From contig OU342630.1 of the NCBI GenBank assembly GCA_910589415.1, positions 52,112,012-52,176,011 of the forward strand: a DNA stretch of 64,000 nt. The letters run 5' to 3'. Under the pieces are notes generated by a model that was not told where the DNA came from, did not search any database, and saw only the letters and a program-made list of their open reading frames with translations. The translations under genes were made by a program, and so were the position numbers. The stretch comes from Malachius bipustulatus. Lineage: Eukaryota > Arthropoda > Insecta > Coleoptera > Melyridae. Positions 26,560 to 38,405 of this stretch are shown here, one piece after another (position 1 is the stretch's first letter; the number at the start of each line of letters is the position of its first letter).

Positions 26560-28450
26560 GCTTTAATATGAAGATATCTTCTTCTTCAAGCTTCTCTGGT
26601 CTCGATATTCCTCTAATAGCGCAAGAAGAATAATTTGGAATAGAAGCTGTAGTGAATTCTGATAAACTCTATACCTACCTGCATTTTCTTCCACATAACT
26701 TAAAACTGTAACAACTACTATAAAACATTTTTTTTATGCGTTGATGGAGAGTGACATTTTCTGGAAACTTAAAAATATTTTTCCTTCCGCATAGAGATTT
26801 TGACCGTTTCTTTAGGCTTCTCTGGGTTCGATATTCCTCCAATAGCGCAATAAGAAGAATTTAGAATAGAAGCTACAAAGAATTCTGACAAACTCTACAC
26901 CAACATTTTGTTCAACAACTTGAAATTGTCAGAATAAATTATTATTGATATCGTCAAATTTTTTCATGCGTTTACAGAAGGGGAGTGAAATTTTCTGGAT
27001 ACTTTAAAATATTATTTCCTTCCATAGAGATTTTGACTGTTTTCTTTAGGCTTCTCTGGGCTCAATATTCCTCTAACAGAGCAAGAAGAAGCATTTGGAA
27101 TAGAAACTGCGGACAATTCTAACAAAATTTATAGGTTTCCTTTATTTTCTTCCACAATTTAATACTGTCAGAATAAATTCATAACTAAATTTATTCAAGC
27201 GTTGATAGTTTTTAATCAAAAGGAGAAAAATTTCCTGGAGCTTTAAAATATTTTCTCCTTCAATAGGGATTTTGACAGTTTCTTCAGGATTCTCTGGGCT
27301 CGATATTCCTCTAATAATGCAATAAGAAGAATTTGAAATAGAAACTGCAAAGAAAAATATTTTATCCTCCCATAGAAATTTTGACCGTTTTTAAGGTTTT
27401 CTGGGATCGGTATTCCTTTAATAACGCAATAAGAAGACTTAATAGAAAGCAATAAGAGAAATAGAAACTGCAGATAATTATGACAAAATTTATAAGTTTT
27501 TTTCTTCCACAATACTGTCAGAATAAATTGATCACACCAAATTTATTCAAACTATCAAGCGTTGATAGTTGTTTGATCAAAAGGAGAGAAATTTATTAAT
27601 AAATCTAAAATATTTTCTCCTTCTATAGAGATTTTGACTGTTTCTTAAGGTTTCTCTGGGCTCAATATTCCTCTAATAGCACAAGAAGAAGAATTTGGAA
27701 TAGAAACTGCAGAGAATTCTGACAAAATCTATAAGTATACCTGTTTTTTCTTACACAATACTGTCAGAATAAATTGATCACTCCCACACCAAATTTATTT
27801 AAGCTTTGATAGTTGTTTAACCAAGAGGAGAGAAATTTCCTGAAAGCTTTAAAATACAGTGTGACCCATTCGTTCTTGAAACACCCTGTAGAATCTTAAT
27901 TTATGGTGCGATTTTAAAAGTATTTCTTTTAAATCATAGAGCTTGATAAACTATATTTTGGGAGCAAAAAGCGTCTCATTCCTACAAAATCCAAGGCCTA
28001 CTAGATCAGTGTTTACTTGTAAAATCTCAAAAATTCATGTTAGTTATTTTTTTAGAAAAAAACTGGGCACGCCACAGGATTCACCCGCCCTCAATCGTTT
28101 CTTTAGACTTCTTTGGTGCTCGATATTTCTCTAACAGTAGCACAAGAAAAATAACGTGGAATAGAAACTGCAAAGAATTCTGATAAATTCTATACCTACA
28201 TTTTTTGTTAATTTTTATCCACAACTTGAAACTGTCAGAATAACTTGTTATTGACATCGTCAAACAATTTCATGCGTTGACAGAATAATCAACTGGAGTG
28301 AAATTTCATGGAGTTTTATTTCTTTTTTTTTCTTGTTCCATAAAGTTTTTGGCCAATTCTTTAGACTTCTCTGTGCTCGATATTCACTTATCAGCTCCAG
28401 AAGAAGAATTTGAAATGGCAGTTTCAGCGAGTTTTGGAAAAATTTACATT
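26560..28450. repeat. Degenerate tandem array, about 230-255 bp units, with an insertion
   Basis: A landmark, CGATATTCCTCTAATAGCGC and variants, followed by AAGAAGAATTTGGAATAGAA, recurs at about 26603, 26829, 27063, 27301, 27408 (a short unit), 27663, 28119 and 28378. Each unit also contains TTCTGACAAA and CTGTCAGAATAA. The array is interrupted at about 27855-28085 by unrelated sequence bearing GAAACACCCTGTAGAATC, a foldback-like terminus. Open frames of 60-90 residues within it are by-products of the repeat. Confidence 0.88.
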
Positions 28451-28934
28451 ACTCTAAACTCATAAAACGGTCAGAATAAATTGAATTTTATGCCAGAATA
28501 CGTGAAAATGTTTAGATAAAACCGATTAAAACAATTTGTTGTACATATTTTGGATAATAATTATCTAGTTTTTGTTTTATTGTTATTTACTCTTCAAATA
28601 TTCTTTATTCTTTTGAATTTTTATTCTTAGAAATCAACCCTGCAACCAATGACTTGCATTGCATGCATAATAATTATTATCGCTCTGTCTGTTGCAGGTA
28701 TGAATGCATGGGTGGAGCAATTTATGCATTTTTTAGGTTGACAAAAGAAATCTAGTTTATAATAATTATACACTTATTAGGTACCTACCTACATTATTAT
28801 AAAGTTCGGTTGCAGGAATGTATAATTAACTGATCTGCTATGTAATCATTCATTTAAATAGGCCCTGTATTATCAAAATTGCGGTCTAATATTGGTGTGA
28901 TAATTCTGTTTTAGAAAATTTAATTACCGGTTAA

Positions 28935-29200
28935 AATGGGCGGTAACTCAGCGGCTTAGCGTGCAGACGACTAAGCCGTTGAGACTGCCACTGACTGGGT
29001 TCGAATCCCAGTCTCGCAGAATACATGGTTGTTTGTGTTCATCTGTAAAACTATTTATACAATAAAAATGTCTATGGCTGAATGAGGTAGCTCTGGAAGC
29101 CAAAATTACCAGAGGTAAATGACCATGTCTTATTATCTACCTAGTTAAGACCGATTTTCCCTCTTTTTTCAAAAACAAAAATACAAATAAAAATAAAAAA
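28935..29200 (+). mobile_element. tRNA-derived SINE with A-rich tail
   Basis: The head contains an A-box-like TAACTCAGCGG and a perfect B box, GGTTCGAATCC, inside a T-arm-like stem (CTGGG/CCCAG). A body of about 140 bp follows, with AAAATTACCAGAGGTAAA, then an A-rich end (about 29168-29200). There is no acceptor stem, and the segment between the boxes forms an 8-bp hairpin (CGGCTTAG/CTAAGCCG) instead of normal D and anticodon arms, so it is not a working tRNA gene. Confidence 0.8.
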
Positions 29201-29400
29201 AGTGCCGATTATAACAATAATTCACATATCTTTAGATAATTTAACCATTTTTCAAACTACCTACTTACATAATAATATGCAATTTAAAATTAGTAATTAT
29301 AATCTGACAAACCAGATGATTATTTTCTTGCAACCGCGAGCGCATCCAGCAATCAATTAACTAATTGAGTAGAATTATTATAAAATTAAAACATATCCAT

Positions 29401-29505
29401 AATCAAATTTCTTGCATACTCACCGACATGTTTCCTTCTTATCCTAGCATCAATATCACCAAACTGTTGAAATAATTCATCCACTATCACGCACACATTT
29501 ATTCA
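29401..29505 (-). other. Exon-like segment ending in a strong splice donor
   Basis: On the minus strand an open stretch (about 29500 down to 29437) runs into ACATGTCG|GTGAGT, a good donor at about 29435. An ATG in a favourable context (GAAACATG) sits only 5 bases before it. It could be the first exon of an unrecognised gene whose remainder lies to the left across a large intron. No partner exon was found, so this may be chance. Confidence 0.25.
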
Positions 29506-29639
29506 ACACTGACACAATCCAAAAACCGCCAGAAATGATAACCGCCACAGAGCAATAAAAGAAATTGCTCCTTTATGGGTGAGTTCTTTTTGACCCTTTA
29601 ACAGAGTCTTTAATGGGAAAACCCGTCAGTGATAAGGCA

Positions 29640-29660
29640 CCGGCTATAAAAAAGCAGAGT
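29640..29660 (+). promoter_or_regulatory. Candidate TATA box
   Basis: GGCTATAAAAAAGCAG stands out within a locally GC-richer stretch (29.6-29.8 kb), with GTGAGACACGC about 25 bases downstream where initiation would be expected. No coding exon follows that I can identify. Confidence 0.25.
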
Positions 29661-29900
29661 CGCGTGAGACACGCTAAACTTGGATACGATGAAGTGACGG
29701 TCGATTGTCTTCAGCGACTGCCTCGAATCTCGATGGGTGGACGCGGCTAGTTGGAGGTGAAAGGTGATGCCCGATACAGCACATAGAGGGGATGTCAAAG
29801 ACTTTACAAGAAGTTTATAATTTTGCAATCCAAAGCGTATGTAGTAGCAATAGCAATGGCAATAACAGCAATAGCATACGCAGTCATACATTTTTTTATT

Positions 29901-31835
29901 TCTTGTAGAATGATCACTGTCTGAAACCGAATATTGAGGAAATATTTATTTAAGTATACTTAATTCCCCTTTAATTTACATTAATTATTATAAATTAGGC
30001 ATCAGACTAGTTCGAATGCATCAAGAGGCTCGCCTGCAACCGCTCAACCTTGCAGTAATCATTCTTTGAGCCATTCTCAAAGTTACTTTTGCATTGCGTC
30101 AGTAATTATTATTAATTACTCGAGCATTATGAGGAATGAAAGGACCCTTGAACTTGAGCAGGTGAAAAGAAATGGCATGCAACAAGCCCGCTTGGCTCAA
30201 ATATTCTTGGAGAACAGCGGCTATTATTTGTCCTGATGGACAATGTGAACCAGTCTTCCGTGAAAGCGAGGAAAAGTCCATAAACAGAAATTCTGCTTTG
30301 GAATTCGTTTCTATGAGACGCCTATTCTGAAACGTATTTATTTAACTCACTGTTGGATGGAACATTGGGAGGCGTCAAACTTCTCTTCATAATTTTACGT
30401 CATTAGCTTTACTTCATTTCATTTAGCTCTCTTGAAAGACTTATCGCAATTTTTATCTTCCATGGTCACTATACCAAAAGTGTGATCTGGAATATAATGA
30501 TTAGCAGGATCAAGCACTTACTGTCTCCAGTTTACTACTTGGATAGTATCAAACAACCTTTACAAGGAGTGAGTCTGAGAGATCTCTCCGAGTGGTTTTT
30601 CTTCTACAAACAGAGCGATTAGGATCCTGGCAGGCTTGTCCGTGCAGCAGTCCTGCAGAGGCCATTTCAGGCGGCTTGTACTTATTACCGTGCCTGCTTT
30701 GCACGTCTTCTTTCTTCTCAAATTGATCCACAAACAAAAATGAGGATATAAACTTTTACGTTTTCGATTCACCCATCACTACAGTACCTACCAGGTTCAA
30801 TTTGTTCAAACCTCCTACACACCATCTTTCTTCTTCAGAAAGGACTTTCACGTACGCATCTATTAAATACCTGAACCACTTCAAAATTGATCCTGCAACT
30901 GTTGGGTTTTCAGCGTTCAGAGCATATCTCCGGAAACACTTTAAGGAGTTGGAACCATATACATCTACCTTGCTCTGATATACTGTCCTTCCACCCCTCA
31001 TCCCTACCTAAGATCTGATATTAGAATACCTAAAACCCTTCAGCTTTGATTCATCTTTCTCATAAAATTGGAACCATATCTCGCTGGAGACCTGATTTCT
31101 TTAGTGTCTCTGGTGCCTCGACTCTCACTGTTGCGGTTTTATAATGTTGATTTGATGTGCGTTTGTTTTGTTTTTGTATTTTTTTTTGTCTGTAATAAAG
31201 CTGTTGTCCTAAGCAATGACTGTTGCAATTCAAGTACAATAAATTAATTCGTATTTGTATTATTGTATTACTTAAATATAGAAATAGCGAACTACTTACT
31301 CATGAAAATTTATTCCTCAATTTATACGGACACATTTTCACTAGGGTTTTCTCTCGACAACTACATTATATAATATGAACTATGAAAATATAAATTAGAA
31401 GCTTACACCGAACTACATAATGTGACTGCAAGCTGCGAGCATTCTAGTTGTATCTCTTTTTTCTCCCGCGAATTTCCACCAATCGCGTTCTAAATCTGCA
31501 ACGTCATCTAACCATTGTTGTCGTTTTTATTTCAGATTTACCTTTATACCTATACCCTCTATTTTCATGCTAGTTCTCCTATGCCGCGAATTTATTCTTT
31601 TCGGGAAAATTGCACCTTCTGTTAACAGTTTCTACCTCTGACAGAAAGACGTTAAGTGTAATATACGACCAACAAACTTTTAATGATTTCCTATACCTAA
31701 AATTCGTTTATTCATTCTTCTTATTTATCGATGCCATAAATTAAATATGGCACAAAGCTATGTGAACTACATATCAAAATACTCAGAAAATTTTCTGTAT
31801 TTTATGAATGCCTTTTATTATGCCTGAAATTTCAA
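29901..31835. other. Intergenic DNA with unassigned open frames
   Basis: Between 30.5 and 31.0 kb the minus strand has three overlapping open frames of 62-81 residues. The 81-residue one (30756-31001) has a plausible globular composition but no domain I know and no splice context. I treat them as unassigned, possibly remains of a mobile element. Confidence 0.3.
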
Positions 31836-32040
31836 AAACATTGTATGAATGTTAATTAAACATTGCATTTTGAATGTTCAGTATCTAATGTTCAGTGAAT
31901 GTTTATTCAACGTCTGAAAACGAACATTAGAATCTGAACGTTGCCTGAATATTCGGAAAGTCTGTTTAACATTAGAGCAATGTTTAATGTTCGGTGAACA
32001 TTTAGGGAACATTCAGTGAACATTCCTTGCTGCCTGGGAC
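31836..32040. repeat. Cluster of GAACATT / AATGTTC words
   Basis: About a dozen copies of AATGTTC, GAACATT or one-base variants in both orientations are packed into about 200 bp. It ends in CCTTGCTGCCTGGGAC, which looks like the terminus of an inverted-repeat element. No matching opposite terminus was found nearby. Confidence 0.55.
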
Positions 32041-32209
32041 AATTTAAAAAGAGAGAATGGGAAAAGTTTCAAACTACGCACAATTTAATAGTTTGCACGC
32101 TTAGGTATTTTTTTGCCTCTACTCGAGTATTGATTTCTTTCCTCTTGTACAGTCAATTGTTGACGAAATGTTTAAAAATTGTACAGTCGAATACTTCATT
32201 CTCAAGACT

Positions 32210-33895
32210 TATACAGGGTTACTGGTAACTGGATACATTCCTTTGGTGATCTGATAAAACAAGAGGTAAGGAGTAAATTAACCCCAACATGAACTATACA
32301 AAACTCAATAGATTTTGAGATATTTCGATTTTCAACTTTTCTTCAAAAAATGGGTTCAAATGTCTTGAAATGTAATTTTCAAAAAATCTACTTTAACTTT
32401 TTGATTTTTTTTTTTGCTGGAATACTTGTCCAATACTATGCTTCCTTCTGGAATAAAAAATATCCTGAGGTATTTCGATCGTGTGAAAATTTCAAAGAAA
32501 AACTTTCACAAACTATTTTTTTTAAATAAGATTTAAAAGTTTTTACAAGTTATTTTCGCAAAATTGTCAAGGCACCTTGCGTACAAATTGTTTTAAAAAC
32601 TTCCCTAGTGTAGTAGCTATCTAACAAGGTACGAATCTTGTACAAGAATAACAGAATCTCCCCGCTATGTACCGTTACCGAGGAACAAATCCTTAAGTCG
32701 GGACGTTTTAAAAAAAATACGGCCCTGAACGGGGGTCTTAAAATTCTCGGATCCGGCCCATCTTCAACAGGTCGTATTTGGGGGTCCCGAGCTTCGTCCC
32801 TACCAAATTTCGTCCCGATCGGTAAAACTTTCAGACACTAAGAGTGTTTCCTAGGTTATTCCCGAAAAATCCCGAAATTCCCGAAAAAATGACACTTCCC
32901 GGGAACTGATCCCGCTCATTTTCAATGGGCATCGTGCCACGGTGCGCCTCTTCAATCGAGCCAAATTTCAACTTTCCCACATGAAAACTGGCGGCTCAGG
33001 AGTGTTTCCTAGCAAAGTCACAGAAGTTTCGTAAGTATACGTATTCTTGTGCCCGAAAAATGTCTGTCTGTCGGTCTGTCTGTCTGTGACTTTGCTAGGA
33101 AACACTCTAGAGCCGCCAGTTTTCATGTGGGAAAGTTGAAATTTGGCTCGATTGAAGAGGCGCACCGTGGCACGATGCCCATTGAAAATGAGCGGGATCC
33201 GTTCCCGGGAAGTGTCATTTTTCGGGAATTTCGGGATTTTTCGGGAATAACCTAGGAAACACTCTTAGTGTCTGAAAGTTTTACCGATCGGGACGAAACT
33301 TGGTAGGGACGAAGCTCGTGACCCCCAAATACGACCTATTGAAAATGGACCGGATCCTAGAATTTTAAGACCCCCGTTCAGGGCCGTATTTTTTTTAAAA
33401 CGTCCCGACTTAAGGATTTGTTCCTCGGTAACGGTACATAGCGGGGAGATTCTGTTATTCTTGTACAAGATTCGTACCTTGTTAGATAGCTACTACACTA
33501 GGGAAGTTTTTAAAACAATTTGTACGCAAGGTGCCTTGACAATTTTGCGAAAATAACTTGTAAAAACTTTTAAATCTTATTTAAAAAAAATAGTTTGTGA
33601 AAGTTTTTCTTTGAAATTTTCACACGATCGAAATACCTCAGGATATTTTTTATTCCAGAAGGAAGCATAGTATTGGACAAGTATTCCAGCAAAAAAAAAA
33701 TCAAAAAGTTAAAGTAGATTTTTTGAAAATTACATTTCAAGACATCTGAAACCATTTTTTTAAGAAAAGTTGAAAATCGAAATATCTCAAAATCTATTGA
33801 GTTTTGTATAGTGCATGTTGGGGTTAATTTACTCCTTACCTCTTGTTTTATCAGATCACCAAAGGAATGTATCCAGTTACCAGTAACCCTGTATA
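32210..33895. repeat. Giant palindrome: 1.69-kb foldback element with ~814-bp arms
   Basis: The left terminus, TATACAGGGTTACTGGTAAC, is mirrored exactly at the right end. The arms (32210-33023 and 33083-33895) pair along their whole length with few differences, for example a one-base change in the CATGAACTATAC / GTATAGTGCATG pair. The 59-base centre holds a TGTC repeat (about 33061-33086). The same 67-residue open frame therefore appears once on each strand (32638-32841 plus, 33265-33468 minus). It has no known domain, and the two copies differ at a few residues. Confidence 0.95.
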
Positions 33896-34020
33896 ATTTC
33901 CTCACAAGACCGTAATTAATTATTTCTTAAAATATATAGTAGCAATCAAGGCCTGAGGCCAATATGAGCACTATCTATTATATGAACAACCCTCGTATTA
34001 TGTTATATTGTTATATAATT

Positions 34021-34795
34021 TATACAGGGTGATTCAAAATTCAGTGCAAATATTTTAAGGGCGTATTTACCAGCCAAAAATAAGAAAAAATTTTCATATA
34101 ATCGTATGTCCTAACTTGCTTCGTTTTCTAGATACAAAGTGTAAAATTTTGAAAAAAAAATCGATTTTTTATTAATTACTCAAAAACCTTTCAGCCGATT
34201 TAAATAAAATTTGGTAGGCTCATTTGTCGTTATAAGGAACTTCCTTTGATGGGAATAACATAAATTTATTAATTCCAGTGGCGTCTCAGGGGGCTACCTA
34301 CTTGAAACTTATAGGTAAAATTATGGTACGCCACTGCTCTTTTGACAATTTATATTTTTTTTTTAGATTAAGCGGTCAATAATGTAACTTTCTTGTCTCC
34401 TGAGCTTTACTCTTATCTAGCTTTGTTTTCAAGAAAAAAATCAAAATCTGTGCCAGGCCCTATTAAAACAAGTAATAAATTCACATCGATTATTGAGATT
34501 CATTTAATTTAATTCAGGTAGTCCCCTGAGACGCCACTGGAATTAATAAATTCATGTTATGAATTTCATCAAAGGAAGGCCCTTATGACAACAAATAAGC
34601 GTATAAAATTTTATTTAAATCGGCTGAGAGGTTTTTGAGAAATTGATAAAAATCGATTTTTTTCCGAAATTTTACCCCCTGTATCTAGAAAACAAAGCAA
34701 GTTTTGACATACGATTATATGAAAAAAACTTCTTATTTTAGGCTGGTAAATACGCCCTTAAGATCTTTGCACTGAATTTTGAATCACCCTGTACA
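34021..34795. repeat. Palindromic foldback element, 775 bp
   Basis: It starts TATACAGGGTGATTCAAAAT and ends with the mirrored ATTTTGAATCACCCTGTACA. Inner blocks pair as well (GGGCGTATTTACCAGCC with GGCTGGTAAATACGCCC; CCAGTGGCGTCTCAGGGG with CCCCTGAGACGCCACTGG). There is no coding capacity. It lies 126 bp from the 1.69-kb palindrome but has unrelated interior sequence. Confidence 0.92.
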
Positions 34796-36073
34796 TAATT
34801 TTTCAGATACTTGTTTTATTGAGAATTTAGTGAAGCATCATGGCATCATCCCTTATAACTTTAAAGTCAGTCGGATAAAAAAAAAACTGAAAAACTTCAC
34901 CAAAACAAAGTTCATCCTGATTTATTAATGATTATGGGGACAAAAAATTATCAGTTTTCCGGGATTTTAGGAATTGTAATACAATTCTTTTTTTAGAAAC
35001 TTAAGGCGTTTATCTTGTAAATCCAAAACACTAAAGAAACAGAGAGGGTTTGGAAAACAGATCCAAACAGAGGGGGTGGACCATCGAACATCGAAGTTGG
35101 AGGTACTACACGACCCACCTTATGGGAGCACCTATTATATATCGCGCTTACTGTGAATATAATGGTATCAAAAGTACTGCATACTTATGGGCTGTTTTCC
35201 TTTGAATTTTTCACGCTTAATTATGAAATATCTAAGTACCTATAAGTATAACAATAATAATTGTAAACGATTTTTCGCATAGGTACCTATCTGTAAATAG
35301 TAAATAGATAATTTAAATTTGATTTAGGGTTATTATATCTTATATCTTCAAGATACAAATTAGGTTCTAATAATTACAGTTATTTTAATAGATAAGGTAC
35401 CTCTACATAGGTACATCTATAACTTATAAATAGATGAACTTAAATTAAAATACATTTTAAAAGTCAAGACCGCGATACATCTTTCCTGTACAGCTAAACC
35501 TAATTAATATTACCTAGCAAGGTGTTGTAATTTACATTTTTTCTATAAACAAACAAAGTAATTTATAATAAATAAAGAATTCAGCCGGACAGGTCAAAGT
35601 TAAGGTGGAGTTAATCTTCGTGGGTTCTGTCATTTAATTTGCAATTTCAATTTATTAAAAATGTTGTCATGTAGATATCCAAGCTTTGCTCAATATTTGA
35701 TTTATAAAAAGATTAATAAGTGAACTTTTGATATTATATCGTAGATACATTGTAGAGTGTGAACTAGCAGCATTCATTCTACAATATTAACTGAGTATCA
35801 TCGAAACATACTGTTGACCATGACATTTGGGATTATTGCAATGTCACAACTCACAACAATACTTGGAGAGAAGATACTGGAATTCACTTTATTTCGTAAT
35901 CTTGGTACCAACTCCTTAACATTCTTTACAAAGATGTATGTCTAGGTGATATATGGAGATAATGTACAAGATAATATATTACCGATATTATCATATTGTT
36001 TGTTTTCAATACAATAAATAAGGAAACTATAAATAGTAAAAAAAAACTAATAAAATCTCCGAACTTTAGTTAG

Positions 36074-36928
36074 TATACAGTGTGTGTCACAGGCATGGCA
36101 CACCCCCTTTTTTTTCTTTATTTTTTGAGATAATTTTTTGAAATTTGGTACGTCGCATATTCTCGATAGAGAACCCACCTTTTAGCAGAAAATTGAATTT
36201 TTTCCCACATCCAGTTTTTCCGGAAAGGTTACCAACTTTATATTTTTAAATGGGACACCCTATATATTATTATATTTTTGGATTCTATACATTTGTACGA
36301 ATCCAACAATACCACATAAGTACCATTTTAAATGTCAAATTTATTTTTATTTAATTTTTTTATTCTCAATTATAGTGTGCCATGACTTCAGTTGTGTTCA
36401 TCACAGATGCAAAATGGGTACACCAAAATGTCCCTTATTGGAAGTACTAGTAGATGGTACCTCGGTACCAATATGGTACCATTTGAAAAAAATGAATCCA
36501 GCTCAAAAAAGCATTCCGGTGCGCATAATTTATCCATAAATCACTTAATTTAGTACTTTGAACAAAAATTCGATTTTTCTAGCATTAGATGATCCAATTG
36601 GAGTAAAACGAAATAGTCATGGCACACTATAATTGAGAAATAAAAAATTAAATAAAAACAAATTTGACATTTAAAATGGCACTTATGTGGTATTGTTGGA
36701 TTCGTACAAATGTATAGAATCCAAAAATCTAATAATATATAGGGTGTCCCATTTAAAAATAAAAAGTTGGTAACATTTCCGGAAAAACCGGATGTGGGAA
36801 AAAATTCAATTTTCTGCTAAAAAGTGCGCTCTATCGAGAATATGCGACGTACCAAATTTCAAAAAATTATCTCAGAAAATAAAGAAAAAAAAAAGGGTGT
36901 GTACCATGCCTGTGACACACACTGTATA
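36074..36928. repeat. Palindromic foldback element, 855 bp
   Basis: It starts TATACAGTGTGTGTCACAGG and ends with the mirrored GCCTGTGACACACACTGTATA. The interior pairs around GGATTCTATACATTTGTACG and ATTTTTTTATTCTCAATTATAG blocks. The outer motif TATACAG resembles the neighbouring palindromes, but positions 8 onward differ, so it is a distinct sequence family. Confidence 0.9.
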
Positions 36929-37089
36929 TTACCTGATTATAAGCAATTTGGGGAATTAAAACTAACCGAAAAACGATAGGAACCAAAGAGACAAATCGTC
37001 AAAACTCATATGGACATAAATAGGTATATACATATACTATTATTGTAGCGATTACGAAATACATAAAGGTGCCGGGGGTGCTACGGGGA

Positions 37090-37305
37090 GAAGGGCGAAC
37101 ATTACTTACGGACTACCGACGCCGTTGCGGCGGACAAACGGCGATAAGGATATGATGTCAATTGATAGATGGTTCGAGAACCATTCTTCGTGAATGGCAC
37201 TACAAAGTCCTTTCTGGAAACCTGCTCGCCGCAATAAAAGATGATTGGCACCAGATCATTTCTAGACTGAGAGTCTGGATTATTGGTCTCCTTATAGCTC
37301 AAATA
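37090..37305 (-). other. Exon-like open frame, unassigned
   Basis: A minus-strand open stretch of about 66 codons (37302 down to 37102) lacks an ATG. It is less AT-rich than its surroundings and is framed by TATAAG at the acceptor side and GTCC|GTAAGT at the donor side (about 37110), both acceptable splice signals. The residues (ending near a PYRRLS motif) match no family I know. It could be an internal exon of an unknown gene or a fragment of a mobile element. Confidence 0.3.
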
Positions 37306-37447
37306 TAAATAATCGGCCCGAGAAACTAATTCAGTCAGTAATTATTATTACTTTACTTCTTTATATAAACATTATTATCGGTGTTATATAAAATGTAAAT
37401 AAATTATTAGTTAATTAAGTAGTATTTTTTAACGTATAAATAAATAA

Positions 37448-38018
37448 GGTAATTGTATACATCCGCGGCTCCTAAGTTTCATCAATTTTTTCGGGACCGA
37501 GGAGCGAAATAGGGGTGCTGGGTGGGTAAGAAGCTAAAAACAGCCATTGCAAACTAATATTAAGGTCACGACTAAGTCCTTTTTGACACTACTGTCGAAT
37601 TTCTATTTTTTTTCAGGGCAAGAAAAATCTTCGAGATTAACAGTAGCACGGCTTTTATTTTGAATTTTGCACTTATTTTGCATTTGCATTCCAAAAATCA
37701 TTGCATCAATCCCTGTGGACTGGACACGATATGTGAAAGCGGATATATCGCCCAGTCAGCCTCTGTAAGCTTCGACACACTTGGCAATTATCGTGAAGTG
37801 GTTGTATCCGGGATCGCGACATCTAATCGGTGCCTCTTGTCAGGACCGCACTCTCTCCGCAGTCTCAAAACCGTTTTTTTTTAGTCCGTTTCGTGTATTT
37901 CCCTTTCATTTGCAAAGCAAATAAATACCTTCCGGGTGTTACTATATAGGTATGTTCTCCACCCCTATATATAGGTGCCATAGTGAAACTGTAGGAACCG
38001 CGGATGTATATAATGACC
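37448..38018. mobile_element. Short TIR element (MITE), copy 1, 571 bp
   Basis: The ends are imperfect inverted repeats of about 27 bp (GGTAATTGTATACATCCGCG left; GGTCATTATATACATCCGCG right, read inward). The whole length is homologous to the element at 63064-63647. Flanking 8-mers, ATAAATAA and ATATAAAT, are similar but not identical, so the target duplication is eroded or ambiguous in this AT-rich site. Confidence 0.85.
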
Positions 38019-38239
38019 ATATAAATAATATTAGAGGTACCTATAATGTAATAAATATAAGTAATTATTATTAAATTAATAATTGATTGATTGAGTCTGT
38101 GGTAAATTTATGAACGAACCCTTTTAACTAAATCTGTCACACTATCAAAACAATAACCAACGATTAACGCACCAAAATAATTATTTACTCTTTGACCAAA
38201 TTTTACCCTTTGCCCTCGCCTTTGCCTTTTAGGGTATTA

Positions 38240-38405
38240 TACTGGGTGCTTCAGAACATGTGTCAGGAAATAAAAGGTGTGTGATTCCTTAGCGCTCTCT
38301 AAGAAAAAAGCTATCCTATTAAAATGAATTCGCAAAACCCACCGTTTTCGAAATATACAGGGTGTCAGAAAAATATTTTTTTCAGTTTTTTGACGATATT
38401 TCAAG
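38240..38405 (+). repeat. Single-armed relative of the 24.75-kb foldback
   Basis: AACATGTGTCAGGAAATAAA, GTGTGATTCC and ACAGGGTGTCAGAAAAAT correspond in order to the left arm of the element at 24754-25477. No mirrored arm follows, so this is a solo or truncated copy. Confidence 0.6.

Noticed and set aside
28942..29021. Possible functional tRNA gene
   Set aside because: The A and B boxes are good, but there is no acceptor stem, and the D/anticodon region folds as one long hairpin. A SINE head explains it better, with a body and A-rich tail following.
30549..31001. Three overlapping minus-strand frames as a gene
   Set aside because: Different frames compete over the same DNA, with no splice structure or known domain.
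32638..33468. A 67-residue protein encoded on both strands
   Set aside because: The two frames are simply the mirrored arms of the palindrome. No domain, no splice context.
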